Origin: Bilabrum cf. latius | Lineage: Eukaryota > Bigyra: Bicosoecida > Bigyra > Bicosoecida | Assembly: GCA_965178125.1 (NCBI GenBank) | Contig: OZ237737.1 | Span: 682,001-746,000, forward strand | DNA: 64,000 bases | Direction: 5' to 3' | Shown: piece after piece, positions 1 to 12,956 of the stretch | Layout of the letters: every line of letters begins with the position of its first letter | Position numbering within the stretch: position 1 is the stretch's first letter | Notes under the pieces: generated by a model | The model's input: the letters and a program-made list of their open reading frames with translations, nothing else | Databases searched by the model: none | What the model was told of the DNA's origin: nothing | Position numbers and translations under genes: made by a program

Positions 1-3000
1 CTGGAATGGGAGTAAGACGAAATCTTCCTGCCAGCCGGCTGCAAGCATTGGTAGAAATATTACACTTGTAGGCCAGAGAGAATGCTCGGGGCTTGCAGCT
101 GCAGTTTGGTGAGATGGGGCTCACTGCTACCCGAACTCTACTGTTCTCGTCGTCGACTGAACGGGACGAGTTCGTGGCATTATTTAGCCGTCTGGTCGGA
201 GCAAAGGCCATTGCACGGCCGCTATTAAAGCTTGGCAGCGCACTCGGGGGTGCCGGGCCGGCGAGTGCCTCGAAGTCACTCGCCTCTGCGGATAGCCATG
301 CCAAGAGCGTGCAAGGCCACAGCGGGAACCACCTCGTCGCCATAGAGAACCTGTACGGCTTCCAGTGCAACCGAGTCACGCAGCTGGACACATCCAGCTG
401 CATGCTGCGCATCCTCGAGCAGCCCGCCATGGACAGCACCAAGGCGAGCGTGCTGCAGGCCCACTCCCTCTCCCGCCTGGAGCGCTTCGACGTGCACTCG
501 GTGGACCCCTGCGCCCTCGGCCTGTGCTTCCAGGGCGACAGAGCGGCCTCTAGCGCCCCTGCACAGCTGGTCATATCCTTCCGTTCGCGTGACGAGCGCG
601 ATGATTTCGTTGAGGCGCTCAAGCCCGTGGTGGACCGCTCGGGTGCCACCGGGGAGGACGGGGGTCCTCTGCTGCCCAACTACACGTGGAGGGTGCCGCT
701 GCCCGTCAGGAAGTGGTTCCGGTTTCTCGTGCATCGCAAGGCAGGGGGTAGCATGGGATCCGGGAAGGAATTCATCCTCATGTGCAGCGTGCGGCACCGG
801 ACGCTCAATTTTATCGACTCGGCCGAGCTGGCTGCGCTGGGGGGCGTGGAGGCCCATTTCATCCCGGACACGGTCAAGATCGCACAAACTATCAGCACCC
901 TGCCCGGAGCCATGCAAGTGGAGCTGGACCCGGCCAACCCTAGGCGAATTCGATTCTCGACAGACACGCCGGGCACGCCTGTAGGCGACCGGCGGTACAT
1001 TGACATTGAGCTGCCCACTGCTGGGGAGAGGCAGCGGCTCTCTGCAGTCCTAAACTCGATTGCAGCCGCGCCCACGGCAAGCAAGGACAATCAACCGTCG
1101 TCTGCCGCCAGGCTAGCCGCCCGAGACCCGGCCCCTCCAGTTGTGCCCGCCCTGTGGCATGCGGACTGGCCGCACGACGAGGTGGGCGTGTATGTGGGCA
1201 CGTACAACGTGTCGGGGTAGCCACCTCCTGGCCCGCGAGAGCTGCAGAAATGGATCCCATTCCCGTTCAACAAGGCCCACGACCTCTACGTCCTGGGCTT
1301 TTAGGAGATCGGATCGGCTGCCAACCGCGAGAAGTGGGGCAAGGCGCTTTTCGAGTTCTTGAATACGAACCCGAGATCCGCTGGGCTGGACCCAATGCAG
1401 ACAGAGCGGAACCGGTCGGCCACGGTGGCTGCATCAGCACACCCACTGTACGGCGACCTGTCCGGAGGTGGATCGTCTGGCGCTGGGGCAGCAGAGTAGT
1501 CCGAGTCGGCGCCAGAGCCGATCCACACCGGCGGGTATCTTCAGGTTGCCCACGCCTTTATGTGGGAGATATCTCTATGGGTGTTTGTGAGGGCACCGCA
1601 CGCCGGTGACATCTCCAACGTGCAGACGCACTACGAGCCCACGGGCCTTGCGCTCCTGAAGAACGTGACGGGGCAGCAGCTAGGCAACAAGGGTGGGCTG
1701 GGCTGCTCGCTGACGTGGAGGAGCACCCCACTGGCCTTCGTAAACTGTCATCTTGCTGCGAGACCAGAGCGCATTCCGGAGCGCGAGTCTGACTTTCGCT
1801 AGATTGTTCGGAACTTGCAGCTCAACAGCAGCATGCAGGGGTACGGGCTGGATTTTATCCATGGGCACGAGCACGTGTTTTTCTTTGGCGACATGAATTA
1901 TCGCGTGGATCTCCCATTTGCCACGGCGGTGGACTGCCACAAGCGGGGCGACTACCCGATGCTGGCCAGCAACGACCAGCTAGCCAAGCAGAAGCAGCTG
2001 AGGCGCGTACTGGATGGATTCGAGGAAGGTCAGCTTGACTTTCCACCGACGTACAGATGGCAGCGGCAATCAGACGAGTTCTCTAACAAGCGGGCGCAAG
2101 CCCCCTCCTACACGGATCGAATCACGCACAAGAGCGCGCCTGGTGTGGCTTGGTGCATCGACCGCGAGTCGTACAGAAGCGCGCACCAGCTGTATGGGTC
2201 GGACCACAGGGCCGTCTCCGCCGAGTATCAGGTGCAGCTGAGGCAGTACTACACGATCCCCGCACCCCCTCCAGTGCACTCGCTCATCCCTAGGCCGAGC
2301 TTCTTCGCGCAGTTCGACCACAACGTGTGCCCCCCTCCCGTGATCCTGCTGCAGGACCTCAGGGTGGTGGGCTACCAGGCAGCCATGGCTCCTCACGCAA
2401 TGTTCCTCTCGGTGCTCTCGCCCGTGCTTGAGGACAACCCGTACGTGACGCCGGCCATCGCAGCCGAGGGGATCTCAGACTTTCAGCGCAAGCAGCTGAA
2501 CGACCTGCTCGACACCATGCGCAAGGAGGCCAAGGCAAGGAAGGCTGCGCTCAAGGCCGCCGCCAAGAAGAGCAAGAAGGAGGCAAAGAAGGCTGGGAAG
2601 TAGCCCACCCCTAGCCTAGACTCGAGCGCGGACCCTGCTGGTGCCAGTGTGGGTGGCTCTGGCACCGACATCCGCCGCTCGCAGTCGAGCCGGCTGGCCA
2701 GCATGCAGTCGCACCCCCTCATGGTGACCTCCATGGACAGCGCGAGGGATTCCCCCCTCGACGAGCACGACAGCGACGATGAGGTGCTGCTCGAGGACGC
2801 AGAGGGTGGTGCGGGGGCACGCAAAGTGGACATCGACACGTCGAGCCTCTCGCTGGCCTGGCTCACGGAGCAGAGCGCGGGGGCGAGCGATGGTGGCGGG
2901 ATCGACCCGCACCGGCAGGGGCTGCTGGCCCTTAGCTGCGAGTACCCGATCACACCCTACGAGACGGCCCTGCCGCCCATGCGGCTGCATCTGTGGGACC

Positions 3001-6000
3001 CTCGCATCCTGCGGTCTATGCACCTGAACGTGGTCGCACAGCAGCCGCCCAAGTCCGACCTGGGTGATGCCAAGTCCAGGGTCGTGGGTCAGGCCACTCT
3101 TCCCCTGGCGCCACTCTGCGATGCAGCTGCCGATGCCGCCCTCGAGGGCCTGCAGCGGTCCATGGAGGAAGAGGACGAGGAGGGCGTGGAACTCAGCCCA
3201 GCCGAAGCTGCGGGTGCCAACCCCGCGGCCGCGCTCCAGAAAATGCAGCGGTCTCCCAGGGCAAGATCGAAGGGTTCCAGGGCCCGCCGCAGGTCCGAGA
3301 GGCACCTGAACACGTACAAGCGGCAGTTTGACAAGCATGGTATCCCCTGGGCCTTCCAGCACGAGGCTCTCCCCTTCTGTGTGGACCTGTTTCTCGAGGG
3401 GTAGCCCGTGGCGAAGCTCCACGGAAAATACTGCATGCGCGCTGCCACGGATGAGGAGGTAGCGGGGCGCCCGGGGGCGGCCTTGATCGCGTCTCACTGG
3501 AACTTTGACGACAGCATCGATGCCTTGCGACAGGCTGTGGACGGCGTGGACGGAGGAGAGCCCTCCAAGGCTGGCAAGGCTGTCGGGGCGGGAGGTGAGG
3601 AGGACTTCGATGCGTGGGAAAGCAAGGGAAGCGACGTTGAGATGGAGGACTTCGAGGCAGACGCGGCTGGGCTTCGCTACAGGCACCGGCCAGACCACCC
3701 CGCGTACGCCGGTAGCGACGACAGGGAACTGGGCGGCAGGCCCAGCTCTGACCTCGAGGGCGGCATCCCTTCGCCGCTGCGGGAGAACGGCGAAGAGCGG
3801 GCAGCGTGGGCCGCTGGGATGCGCAAGAGCGAGAGCGGCGAGTACGAGGTGAGCGAAGACAGCGTCCTGGAGATCATCGCCAAGAAGGCGGACGAGGAGG
3901 TCCAGGTGCAAGGGGGCGGCGACCTAACCGGAGGGGCTTCCTCGAGCGATGGACCTCCCATCGGCTCGCAGGTAGGCGTGCAGGAGAGGCTAGCGGCGAG
4001 GAGAAGGTCCTCGGCTCCTCCCGGCAGTGTCGTGGAGCAGTTCGCCAATAGGCACATGGCGCAGGCAGGGGAGGCCATCGCGGAGGCCGACCAGGAGACG
4101 GACTCGGAGGACGAGGAAGGGGGCAGAGAGGGAGGGGGCAGCGCTGGCACTCAGGCTGCGCCGGCACCCACCCGGAAACCAGCACCTTCTCCACCTCCGC
4201 CGCCAAAGCGACAGCCGGTGCTGCCCCCGCCGCCAGCATCGCCCCCGGCTGCAATTGCGCAGCAGGCCAAGCGCAACAGGCGCAGGCGCAGCACCATCAA
4301 CCTGCTCCAGACCTCCATGCTGCCGCACGAAATGCTCCCCGGCCCACCGTCAGAGCCCCCGCCGAGTGGAGGCCCCACCCTACCGCCGCCTCCGGTGCCC
4401 CAGCTGGCCATTGGGTCAGAGGCCAAGCCGGGTGCGTCAGCATCTTCTTCGGTCCGAGCCGATACGACTCCAGCAGCCGGCCAGTCACAGGGCACCGTGC
4501 CCCCGCCTCCCCCCGCAGGCGCATCGCAATAGCAGACCTCCAGCCCAGCCTTGGTTCAGGCAGGTGGAACGGCGGGGAGTGCAAGCGATGCAGCGGCAGC
4601 AGCAGTACCCGTCATGCCGGCAGCCCGCGCACCTCGCTCTGCCCTCCCGAGCCTGGCATCCCTGCGCAAGCAGACCCAGGCTGCGGCAGCCGCAGAGGCG
4701 ACGCAGCAATCCAGGCGAGTGTCGGCATTCGCGGTGTCGGCCATCAAGATCGTCCAGCCTTAGAAGCCCAAGCTCGGTGCGGCTGCGAGCCTGGCTCCCG
4801 CTGGCAACGGGTGGGGCGGAAGCACCAGCAGCGGTGGGTCCACGCTCACGCACCTAAACGGCGCCGCGGGGATGCTGCGGAACCAGGGCAGGGTGACCGG
4901 CGCGCTCCGAGCGAATGCAGGCCAGTCCAGGCCACCCCCTCCCCCTCCGCCGGTGGACACGTCCGGCTCCAGCGTGGCGTCGAGCACCAGCACGCAGCGG
5001 TTCGCACTGCGGCCCAAGCTCAGGGGCTTCGAGTCCAGCGATGACCGGGCCTCGCTGGGAGGAGGCACGCCGACTGGGATGGGCGGGGCAGGGGGCATGC
5101 AAGGGGCCAGGGCTGGCGTTGCGTCCAGCGGTGCGGGGACCGGAGGAGGAGCCGGCTCCACCGGTGGGGAAGGCATCGCCAAGGGGTCTCGGTCCCGGGT
5201 GCAGGCAGGGGCCGTGATCGGATCGTCGGCGGTGGTCAAAACGGCAGCGAAGCCGCTGGCCCCCGGCAGCAAGGGCATCGCTGCTGCCAGGGCGCCTGTT
5301 GTCTCGGCGCCCGCTGGCATGGGTGTCCGCACGCAGGCCGCAGACGGGCTGCAGGCAGGTGGCAGCGAGTCGCCGCTTGGGGGCAAAGGCAAAGGTAAAG
5401 GCAAGAGCAAGGGAAAGGGAAAGGGGAAAGGAAAGGCAATAAGGGAGGGCAAGGGTGCAGACGGAGGCAAGACACCCACGGAAACCGGCCCCAAGACGAC
5501 CAAGAAGCAGCCCATGCCCAAGGAAACCGGCCCCAAGACGACCAAGAAGCAGCCCATGCCCAAGGAAACCGGCCCCAAGACGACCAAGAAGCAGCCCATG
5601 CCCAAGGAAACCGGCCCCTAGACGACCAAGAAGCAGCCCATGCCCAAGGAAACCGGCCCCAAGACGACCAAGAAGCAGCCCATGCCGAAGGAAAAGCAGC
5701 CCGCTCCTGGGGCTGCTGGCCTGGCGTCCGGTGAAAGCAAGGGTGTGGGAACTTCCCTGCAAACAAAGCCGAAGCTCAAGCCGAAGCTTAAGGCGGCTGC
5801 CGGCGCAGGAACTCCCAAGCCCGCGGCAGGTGACCGGCAGCCTCCCCCTCCGCCCCCAGCTGGTGCCGGTGGTGCAGGTAGTGGCGTAAGCTCCGGGCAA
5901 TCGTAGAAGCCAGCAGCTCCGAGGGGGCTAGCAGGCTCCGCAGCGGCAGCGCCTGCACCTGCGTCTGGCTCGCAGTCCGGCCGCGTCGTGATTGTGTCTT

Positions 6001-6035
6001 CGAGCAAGCCCAAGGCCCCGCGCCCTGGCAAATGA
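1..6035 (+). CDS. Inositol polyphosphate 5-phosphatase, large multidomain protein (5' partial)
   Basis: Dephosphorylates the 5-position of inositol lipids or phosphates. The frame is open from the window's left edge to TGA at 6033-6035 if TAG is Gln; about 11 in-frame TAGs occur (1218, 1302, 1497, 1800, 2601, 3402 and others). The catalytic domain spans about 1183-2230: GTYNVSG, then F-TAG-E at 1299-1307 where the family has the (L/F)QE metal-binding motif, GNKGG near 1684, CHLAA near 1748, FFGDMNYR at 1881-1904, PPTYRW at 2043, SYTDRI near 2109 and SDHRAV at 2199-2216. Upstream, the pattern F-S-S-x-x-E-R-D-x-F-V recurs near 144 and 580, suggesting PH-like modules ahead of the catalytic domain. 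The tail is Pro-, Lys- and Gly-rich and holds a 42-bp tandem repeat. The reading can begin at ATG 6, but the true start is probably outside the window. Catalytic assignment is firm; substrate and the function of the flanks are unknown. Confidence 0.88.
5481..5690 (+). repeat. Five tandem 42-bp repeats inside the 5-phosphatase gene
   Basis: Copies start at 5481, 5523, 5565, 5607 and 5649 and encode a 14-residue unit of the form ETGPKTTKKQPMPK. Copies are nearly identical at the DNA level. The fourth has TAG at 5619-5621 where the others have AAG, a single base change that would read Lys to Gln here. Confidence 0.95.
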
Positions 6036-6223
6036 TTATTCGGTGTTGGGTCATGCTTATTAAGTGCAGTTCCGTGTCGATTGATTGCAGCACCAATCCG
6101 TCCATATTGCGGTTCATCATGTTGTGGCGTGCAGATATGGTTCCAGTTCAAGATCGCTCACTGCCTTGCAAGAACATCTGGCTTGTTGCGATGATCAAAG
6201 GGCGACTTTCCATTCGGAATGGG

Positions 6224-9178
6224 ATGAACTGCATTGCCAGTGGTCGTAGGATACGCTCGCTGACACGAGCTTGCAGCACATACGTCTCGACACAGCAGCT
6301 GATTGAGCAATTTCGAACGAGCGGCCACGTTGCCGCATAGCTGGCCCCAGTCGGCGATGGGGCATCCCGATTTGACAAAATTGCACAGGAGCTAGACTGC
6401 AGGGTGTATTTCCCCGCCAGTGAGTCGCAGATCGCCCAGGAGCTGGTGCCCACTCTGACTGCCGGCTCGCCGCCAAGGACCGCTGGCGAGCTGGAAGCAG
6501 CTTTGCGTGACGTTTACTGCGGCACATTTGCGGCCGAATTCTCGCATCTCGCTAGCCGAAGCGAGCGATGCTATTGGGTTGACGTCATGGAGAAGCACTT
6601 GCCGGCAGCCAGGGCTGTGGGCGCTGGTCGTTCAGCCCGGCATGCCTTTCGGCAGATGGCTCAAGCCGAGGAATTCGAGAGGTTCCTGGGTGTTAAACTG
6701 CCATCGTTGAAGAGGTACAGCGGAGAAGGCGCCGAATCTATGCATCCCTTGCTCTCGGCCGTGTTTGACGGGCTGGCGCAGCGCGGCTCCCGGCAGGTTG
6801 TGGTGGGCATGCCTCACCGTGGCCGCCTCGCTTTCCTCGCGGGTGTCATGCAGTACCCGGTGTAGAAACTCTTCCACAAGCTGCTGGGCATGCCTGACAT
6901 CCCAGACGGTGTTCCTGGGATCGACGATGTCAGCTCGCACGTCGCGCACTCGCGCCCCGCCGTCCCCATCGGCCCCACTGGACCTGCGCTGGAGGGCCTC
7001 ATGCCAGCGGACGTCGAGTCGCAGGAGGGCACTGCCGTGACTCTGCTTCACAACCCCAGCCACCTGGAGGCCGTGAACCCCGTGGCCATGGGCAAGACTA
7101 GAGCCAAGCGGGTCTCGGGGGAGGACCCAGAGGCGAGCTGCGTGCTGGTACACGGCGACGGGGCGTTCAGCGGACAGGGGGTCGTGGGAGAGTCGCTAGC
7201 AATGGCCCAGCTGCCTGGCTTTGGCATCGGGGGGACCGTGCACGTGGTAGTGAACAACTTGCTCGCCTTCACCGCAGGGGCGCACGAGGGCCGATCCACT
7301 CCTCACGCGACCGATGCGGCCAAGGGCTACGGCATCCCTGTGGTGCACGTGAATGCCGAGGACGTCGAAGGGGTCTTTCTGGCGGCGCAAAGTGCGGTCG
7401 AGTACCGACGACGCTTCGGAAACGATGTGGTGATCAACCTGGTGGGCTTCCGCAGGCACGGGCACAACGAGGTAGACGAGCCCAGGTTCACCAACCCCGC
7501 GCTGTACAAGGGTGTGGACAGCCAGGAGAGTTTCCCGACGAGGTATGGGGAGCAGCTGGTTAAGGACAACGTCATAACCAAGGAGGACCAGGAAGGGATC
7601 AGGAATCGCGCGAGGGCGCACCTGGAGAAGCAGTTCGAGGCGGCCAAGCAGCTGGCGGCAGGGGAGGGGTCCTTCTCCATGCAGGCTCCCGGAATGAAGC
7701 ACAGGGAGAATCCAGGGGACGTGGTGAAAGATGGGAGCGCATACGCAGGCAAATGGGAGGCCATGCGGCCGGCCACTCCCGAGGACGTGTCGGGGAGGCA
7801 GTCCACTGGCGTCGCGCCGGCCAGGCTGGCAGAGTTCCTTCGGGCCTCGATCAACCTGCCCTCTGACCAAGGCTTGGAGTTGCACGGGCGGCTCCAGCGA
7901 ACCTTCGTGAAGGCACGGGCTGCGATGTGCGAGACGATCGAGAGCGATTCGAATGCAGAGGTGATCGACTGGGCCTCGGCCGAGGCCATGGCATTCGGGG
8001 CGGCGCTCGCCGACAGCTGCAGGGTCCGGCTGTGCGGCCAGGACGCGCAGCGAGGCACCTTCTCGCACAGGCACGCCGCCATGGTCTGCCAGAACAGCGA
8101 GAAGCGGATCGTGCCCCTGAATTCTATCGCTGGCGCGCCAACGGTCCTGGACAGGCGCGACCGCCCTGCTACTCTCGGCCTCGAGGTGGTGAGCAGCCAC
8201 CTGTCGGAGTTCGCCGTGATGGGGTTCGAGTACGGGCACTCCCTGGAGTCGCCCCAGCAGCTGTCTCTGTGGGAGGCCCAGTTTGGAGACTTCATGAACG
8301 GCGCTCAGATTGCAATCGACGCGTTCGTGGCGAGCGGAGAGACCAAGTGGTTGCGGTCGACTGGCCTGGTGTTGCTGCTGCCGCACGGCTTCGACGGTGC
8401 AGGACCAGAGCACTCATCTTGCCGCGTGGAGAGGTTCCTGCAAATGGTCAATTCGCAAGAATTAGCGGGGGAGACGGCCCCGTGCCTGTAGGCAGCCAGC
8501 GGGCTTCCAGCGGACAAGTCGATTGGGGAGGCCGTGAACATGCGTGTTGCCGCGCCCACCACGCCGGCCAACTACTTCCACCTTCTCAGGAGGCAGACAG
8601 CGGGGCACTTCCGGAAGCCGCTCGTGGTGGTGGGCCCCAAGACCCTGCTGCGCCACAAGGCGTGCGTCAGCTCCCTATCGCACATGGCCGAGGGCACGGC
8701 CTTCGAGCCGGTGCTCGTGTCAGCTGCCGCCGACGCACCACTGAGTGCCCCTGAGGATATGCATGAGGCTACCAGCAAGGGCGCCAAGCGGGTGATCATC
8801 TGCTCGGGCAAGATAGCCGTTGAGCTTGAGGCCAAGCGCGCCGAGCTTGCGGCATCTGCCCCCGACTCGGAGGCCGCCTCAACTGCGATCGTGAGGGTAG
8901 AGGAGCTGGCACCTTGGCCCAAGGAGGCCCTTGGGGGTGCCCTCGAGGCGCTGTCAGCGGGCGAGGAGATCAAGAGCGTACGATTCGTACAAGAGGAGCC
9001 GGCCAACGCCGGCACGTGGTAGTGGGCCAAGGCACATTGCGAACGAGCGGTGCGTGAGGCGACAGGGTGCGAGCTGGAATACGTGGGTCGCCCAGCCCTC
9101 GCAGCCCCGGCTGTGGGTGTGTCCCACCTGCACAAGGCCTAGGTGGAGCGGCTGTTTCATTTCGCATTCCAGGAGTGA
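6224..9178 (+). CDS. DHTKD1: 2-oxoglutarate/2-oxoadipate dehydrogenase E1, DHTKD1-like
   Basis: Thiamine-diphosphate E1 subunit of a mitochondrial 2-oxoacid dehydrogenase complex; the DHTKD1 branch acts on 2-oxoadipate in lysine and tryptophan breakdown. ATG 6224 begins an Arg/Ser-rich, acid-free leader (MNCIASGRRIRSLTRAC), fitting a mitochondrial presequence; ATG 6191 is also in frame. Visible blocks: SGHVAAQ (Q is TAG at 6338), YSGEGAES, GMPHRGR, NPSHLEAVNPVAMGKTRAK, GDGAFSGQGVV, VVNN, GHNEVDEP, GQDAQRGTFSHRHA, EAQFGDFMNGAQ, LPHGFDGAGPEHSS, TTPANYFHLLRRQ and a C-terminal VGRP block. The DDVSSHVAH segment and the VNPVAMGKTR and HLLRRQ wording resemble DHTKD1 more than canonical OGDH, from memory. 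In-frame TAGs: 6338, 6863, 8489, 9020, 9140. Stop TGA 9176-9178. 984 aa, close to the usual 900-1000. No intron needed. Confidence 0.9.
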
Positions 9179-9390
9179 GGGGTGGAGCTGATTCTGGTTC
9201 TGGATCGCGTGGGTGAGGTTGGGAGGTAGACTCATGCCTTATGAGGCTGGGACTGACGCCGGCCGTGAAGTGTCGGCGTGGATTTCACTGCGGATCCCTG
9301 TGCGAGTGCAACGCGCCGTGAAAGAGTGATTTGCAACAAAACGGAGAATACTAGGTTCAAACATTATTCAGGATAGGCGCCCCCGGATCT

Positions 9391-12300
9391 TCAAACACCT
9401 GCAGCGGTGCGGCGGCGCTTGCTCGCCGGCGTCCCATTGCGGCTTCCGGCCTCCCTAGCCCCGATCTGCGATGAGCCCTTGCGCGAACCAGGCTTTCCGC
9501 TTCCTGCCCTTGACTCAGTGTCGACAGAGTCACTTGCCTCGTTCGGTGGCGTTTTCGTGGGCGTGTCGGGGTCCAGTTCCGGTTTGGGATTCGACGCAGA
9601 CACTTGCCTGGACCGCTTTGAGCCGAGCGCCTCTGTCGCATCGCTAGCCTAGCTTGCCACCTCTACAGCTGTAGACGCACTGCTGCTGCTACTGCTAGCC
9701 CCGCCTGCGACGTTGCCGTTGTCAGCGAAAGGTGCCACCAGCGCAGATGCCGGCGCCATCCCCATCACCCTGGCAGTGTGTGCCCGCGCCAGCTCCTGAG
9801 TGGCGGGGTCCTCGAGCCGCATCGATGCGCCCGCCTTAGTTGTGCCTCCAGGGAGCCCGTCCACGCTGACGTGAGCGGCGCGCTGCAGACCCGCGGACCT
9901 GAGCGCCGCCTCCACCACGGTGCTGATCTGGGCCTTGGCAGAGTAGGCCCCGCGGAGCCCGTCCACGATGGGCACCCCGATACCAAACTGAGGCAGGGCA
10001 TCCGGCCGGCGCAGGTCATCCACTGCCTCCTTCACGAACGACTCGAGTAGGTCATCCTGCCCCCCTCCAGCGCCGTACACGCCTCCCCCCGAGCCCATCA
10101 TCGCACCGGACTGAGCCTGGGAGCGGGACTGCGCCCTGTCTCGCAGCAGGGCCTGCACGCACAGCCACCTTACCTCGCACCTGTCGCGCTCGGCCTCGCT
10201 GGCAAACAGAGGCGCCTGCTCGCTGTCGGCAGCACTGCTCGCTGCAGCCTGCGATGCCGCCGATTTGGCGCCCCGCTTGCCCTTGGGTCGGCCCGGGGAG
10301 CGCTTGGGCGCGGGGGCCGCCGCACCGGCGCCCGCGGCAGGCTCCAGCTGAGCGATCCTTCGCTGCATCCGGTCCAACAGAAGGGTCATCTGGTCCATCA
10401 CGCGCTGGTTTCCTTGCAAAATCACCGCTAGCCGCTACGCGTTATCCTCTGCGGCAGCCATGCCCGCATCAGACCGGAGCTTGGCAGTCCTCAGCTGGTC
10501 CACAGCCTCGAGGGCAGCAGCGGCCCGCTTCCTCTGCTCGCTGAGCCGAGCATACTGGGCGAGCTCGGCCTGCCTCTGCTGCTCGATGAGCGTGAGCTTG
10601 CTCCTGAGCTCGTTGCATTCCCGGTTCTTGGCCGTGTAGTTGGTGTGTGCCGTGTCGTACTGCGCCTTGGCCCGCTGCACCTGCTCCTGGGAAGCGGCCA
10701 GCTTGGTCTCCACCGCAACCACCTTGCCCTTCTCCTCTTGCAGGAGGGTGGACAGCTCGGTCACCCTCGCGGCCTTGGTCTTGGCGGACTGCTGCGCCTT
10801 GCTCAGCTCCCGATTCACGGCATCTTGCTGCTGTGCGCGTGCCTGCATGCCAGGCATCCTCATGTTGAGGGCGTCCAGCTGCTGCTGCAAGCGGCGGTTC
10901 CTGGCATGCAGCTGGTCCACGATGCGCTCGTGCTCGCTCCTGGCGATCACGCCGCCCAAGAACTTCCCGCTGCTGCTCGATGCGGACGACGAGGCGGCCT
11001 ATGGAGCGGCACCGGACGAGCCCCCCGAGCTCGATTTCTCAAACCAGGGCTGCAGACCAGACCCACCGGAGCCTGCCCCTGAGCTGGCGGCGGGACCCGG
11101 GGCCGGCCGTAACGCCCCCGACGAGGCTGACGCGCCGTGTGCCCCTGTCCCAGACCTAGAGTCGTCCCCGGTGTCGTCACTGAGGTCCACCACGCGCCCC
11201 TCACCAGCGGCACCTCCCAAGTCACCACCACCACCGAGATACCCGGCAGCTAGCCCACGCCCGTTCTCCAGGGCCTCCAGAGGTTCCGTCTGCTCGAACT
11301 TCTTGTCCACGATGTCCTGGGCCACTTGCTCCAGCACTGTCACGGCGCCGCCACCGCTGGACCGGCGGCGGCCCCCGGTGCTGACTCGGCTCACGATGGT
11401 GCTGTTGCCCTGCGATGGCGAGCGAAATAAAGCGTTTCCAGCATGGCATAGTGACGCTGCGACGAGATTCGATGAGCGGATCAAACACTGCACGGCTGGC
11501 TGGGAACGCATCAAGCCGAGCTACTCACGCTGTCCTTCCGTGTGACCACCACCTCGATCGAGCTGGCTAGCTGCAGCATCATGCGGACGTCCTTCGCGTC
11601 CGCCGCGATGTGCAGGGCCGTGCGCCTCTGCTCCATCTCGGACTGGTTCGGCTTGGCCCCGTGGTGCAGCAGATGGGCGACTGCCTCGTACTTGCGCGTG
11701 CTGGCGGCGTGCAGCAAGGCGGTGCGCTGGGCATCGGGAGTGGCGGGGATCTGCGGGCGTGGGAGGAGCGGATGGGAGAGCGCTGCAGTGCAATACACAC
11801 GAGACGGGATACATTCACACAGGATCACCCCGCGCTGGGACCAAAATCTGGGTGCTCACAGTTTCGTAGTCGTTGATGTCGACCCCATTGCGGATGGCCG
11901 ACTCGATGAACGTGGCATGCACGCCGGGTCTGTGGTCTTTCGGGGCACGCGCGCACATCTCATGCAGCGCATTTCTGGACGCGGCCAGCTTCTGCCCACC
12001 GTACTACACGGTGCAGGGACACATGAGGCAGGCATTCGCACCCTCCTGCATCAGCTCGATGGCCAGCTCCACCTGGCCCATCGACGCGGTGTGGAACAGG
12101 AGCGTGCAGCCGTGCTGCGAAACGGAGGAGCAAGCGCAGCATGCGTGGATCCGGTTATTACAAGCTGGCATTGTGGGAACGCTGGAGCGTGGTGGGACAG
12201 GTTTTGGGAGCTTGCTCGGGCAGGCCACGGTTTGCTGCCTCACATCATCTCTGGCATCAATGTCGATCCCAGCGTTCCGCAGCATACCGCACACACGGCG

Positions 12301-12956
12301 GGCCTTCTCGCGATCTCTGCGGCTGTTGCGCGGGAATCGGAGGATCTGGTGCGCGACAGTGCTGTAGTCGAGTCGCTGGTGAACTCCTTGGCCCAGCAAA
12401 TACTTCACGCAGCCCTCTGCCAGGCTGCCAACCGCCTGGTCGAGCGGAGTTTCATCCCCGATCCGAGATGTTGATGTTAGGCTGGCTCCCCTGCTCGCTA
12501 GCAGCTCCATCATTTCCACATGATCGAACGCTGTGCATGTATGAATTGCCTGGAGTCCAAATTTGGCTTCCCCGGCGTTGATATCAGCACCATTGTCCAA
12601 CAGGGCCTCAGCAGACCTCAGCCAATTATGTTGTGCTGCCAGCGTCAGCAGTGTGTGTCCATGTATCTGCGAAATAGTAGTTCGGCGATGCGAGTAACTC
12701 TTGATTCACAAAACTGCTTTCATGACGTCCCATACTTGTGCGATCTTCCATGCGTGTGCCCCGTAATAGTTTGAATACAACATGTGTTCTGAATTGGCAG
12801 TCATTGTGGTGCAATGATTCTCACAAAATTCGCATGTGGCGAGTTTACATCCTTCATTTCCTGTGCGTCAGCCTTGGCCAGCAGCTCTCTGATTCTATCG
12901 ACTTTCTGCTCTTTGACAGCTTCATATAGTTTCTTTACGAAAGGGGGTACCGGCAT
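9391..12956 (-). CDS. Ankyrin-repeat, coiled-coil, AT-hook protein (five exons)
   Basis: Exons on the minus strand: 12956-12825, 12666-12244, 12114-11860, 11750-11529, 11409-9391, giving 1,016 aa. Every junction keeps frame and joins ankyrin repeats cleanly. Introns start GTGAGA, GTGAGG, GTGAGC, GTGAGT and all end CGCAG. Exon 1 starts MPVPPFVKKLYEAVKEQK. At least five ankyrin-type units fill the first 350 residues, for example HTLLTLAAQHN, GCTLLFHTASMG and TALLHAASTRKYEA. A long coiled coil follows (about 10435-10960, rich in Gln, Arg and Ala), then an AT-hook-like KRSPGRPKGKRG near 10290 and a basic Ser-rich tail ending in KRRRTAAGV. TAG codons: 12006, 11001, 10437, 9651 (first base, minus strand). 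Stop TGA 9393-9391. The parts suggest a nuclear scaffold that may bind DNA; no specific family recognised. Confidence 0.82.

Noticed and set aside
5481-5690. Regular 42-bp units considered as a CRISPR array
   Set aside because: Units are contiguous with no unique spacers, keep a coding frame and lie in a eukaryotic gene.
6032-6035. ATGA overlap between the 5-phosphatase stop and an upstream ATG in the next gene's frame, as in coupled bacterial operons
   Set aside because: The sequence after it lacks coding character until the mitochondrial leader at 6224, and the genome is plainly eukaryotic.
11511-11828. Ankyrin segment as a separate short gene ending at TGA 11511
   Set aside because: A GTGAGT site just before that TGA and a CGCAG acceptor at 11410 join it in frame to the downstream coiled-coil exon.
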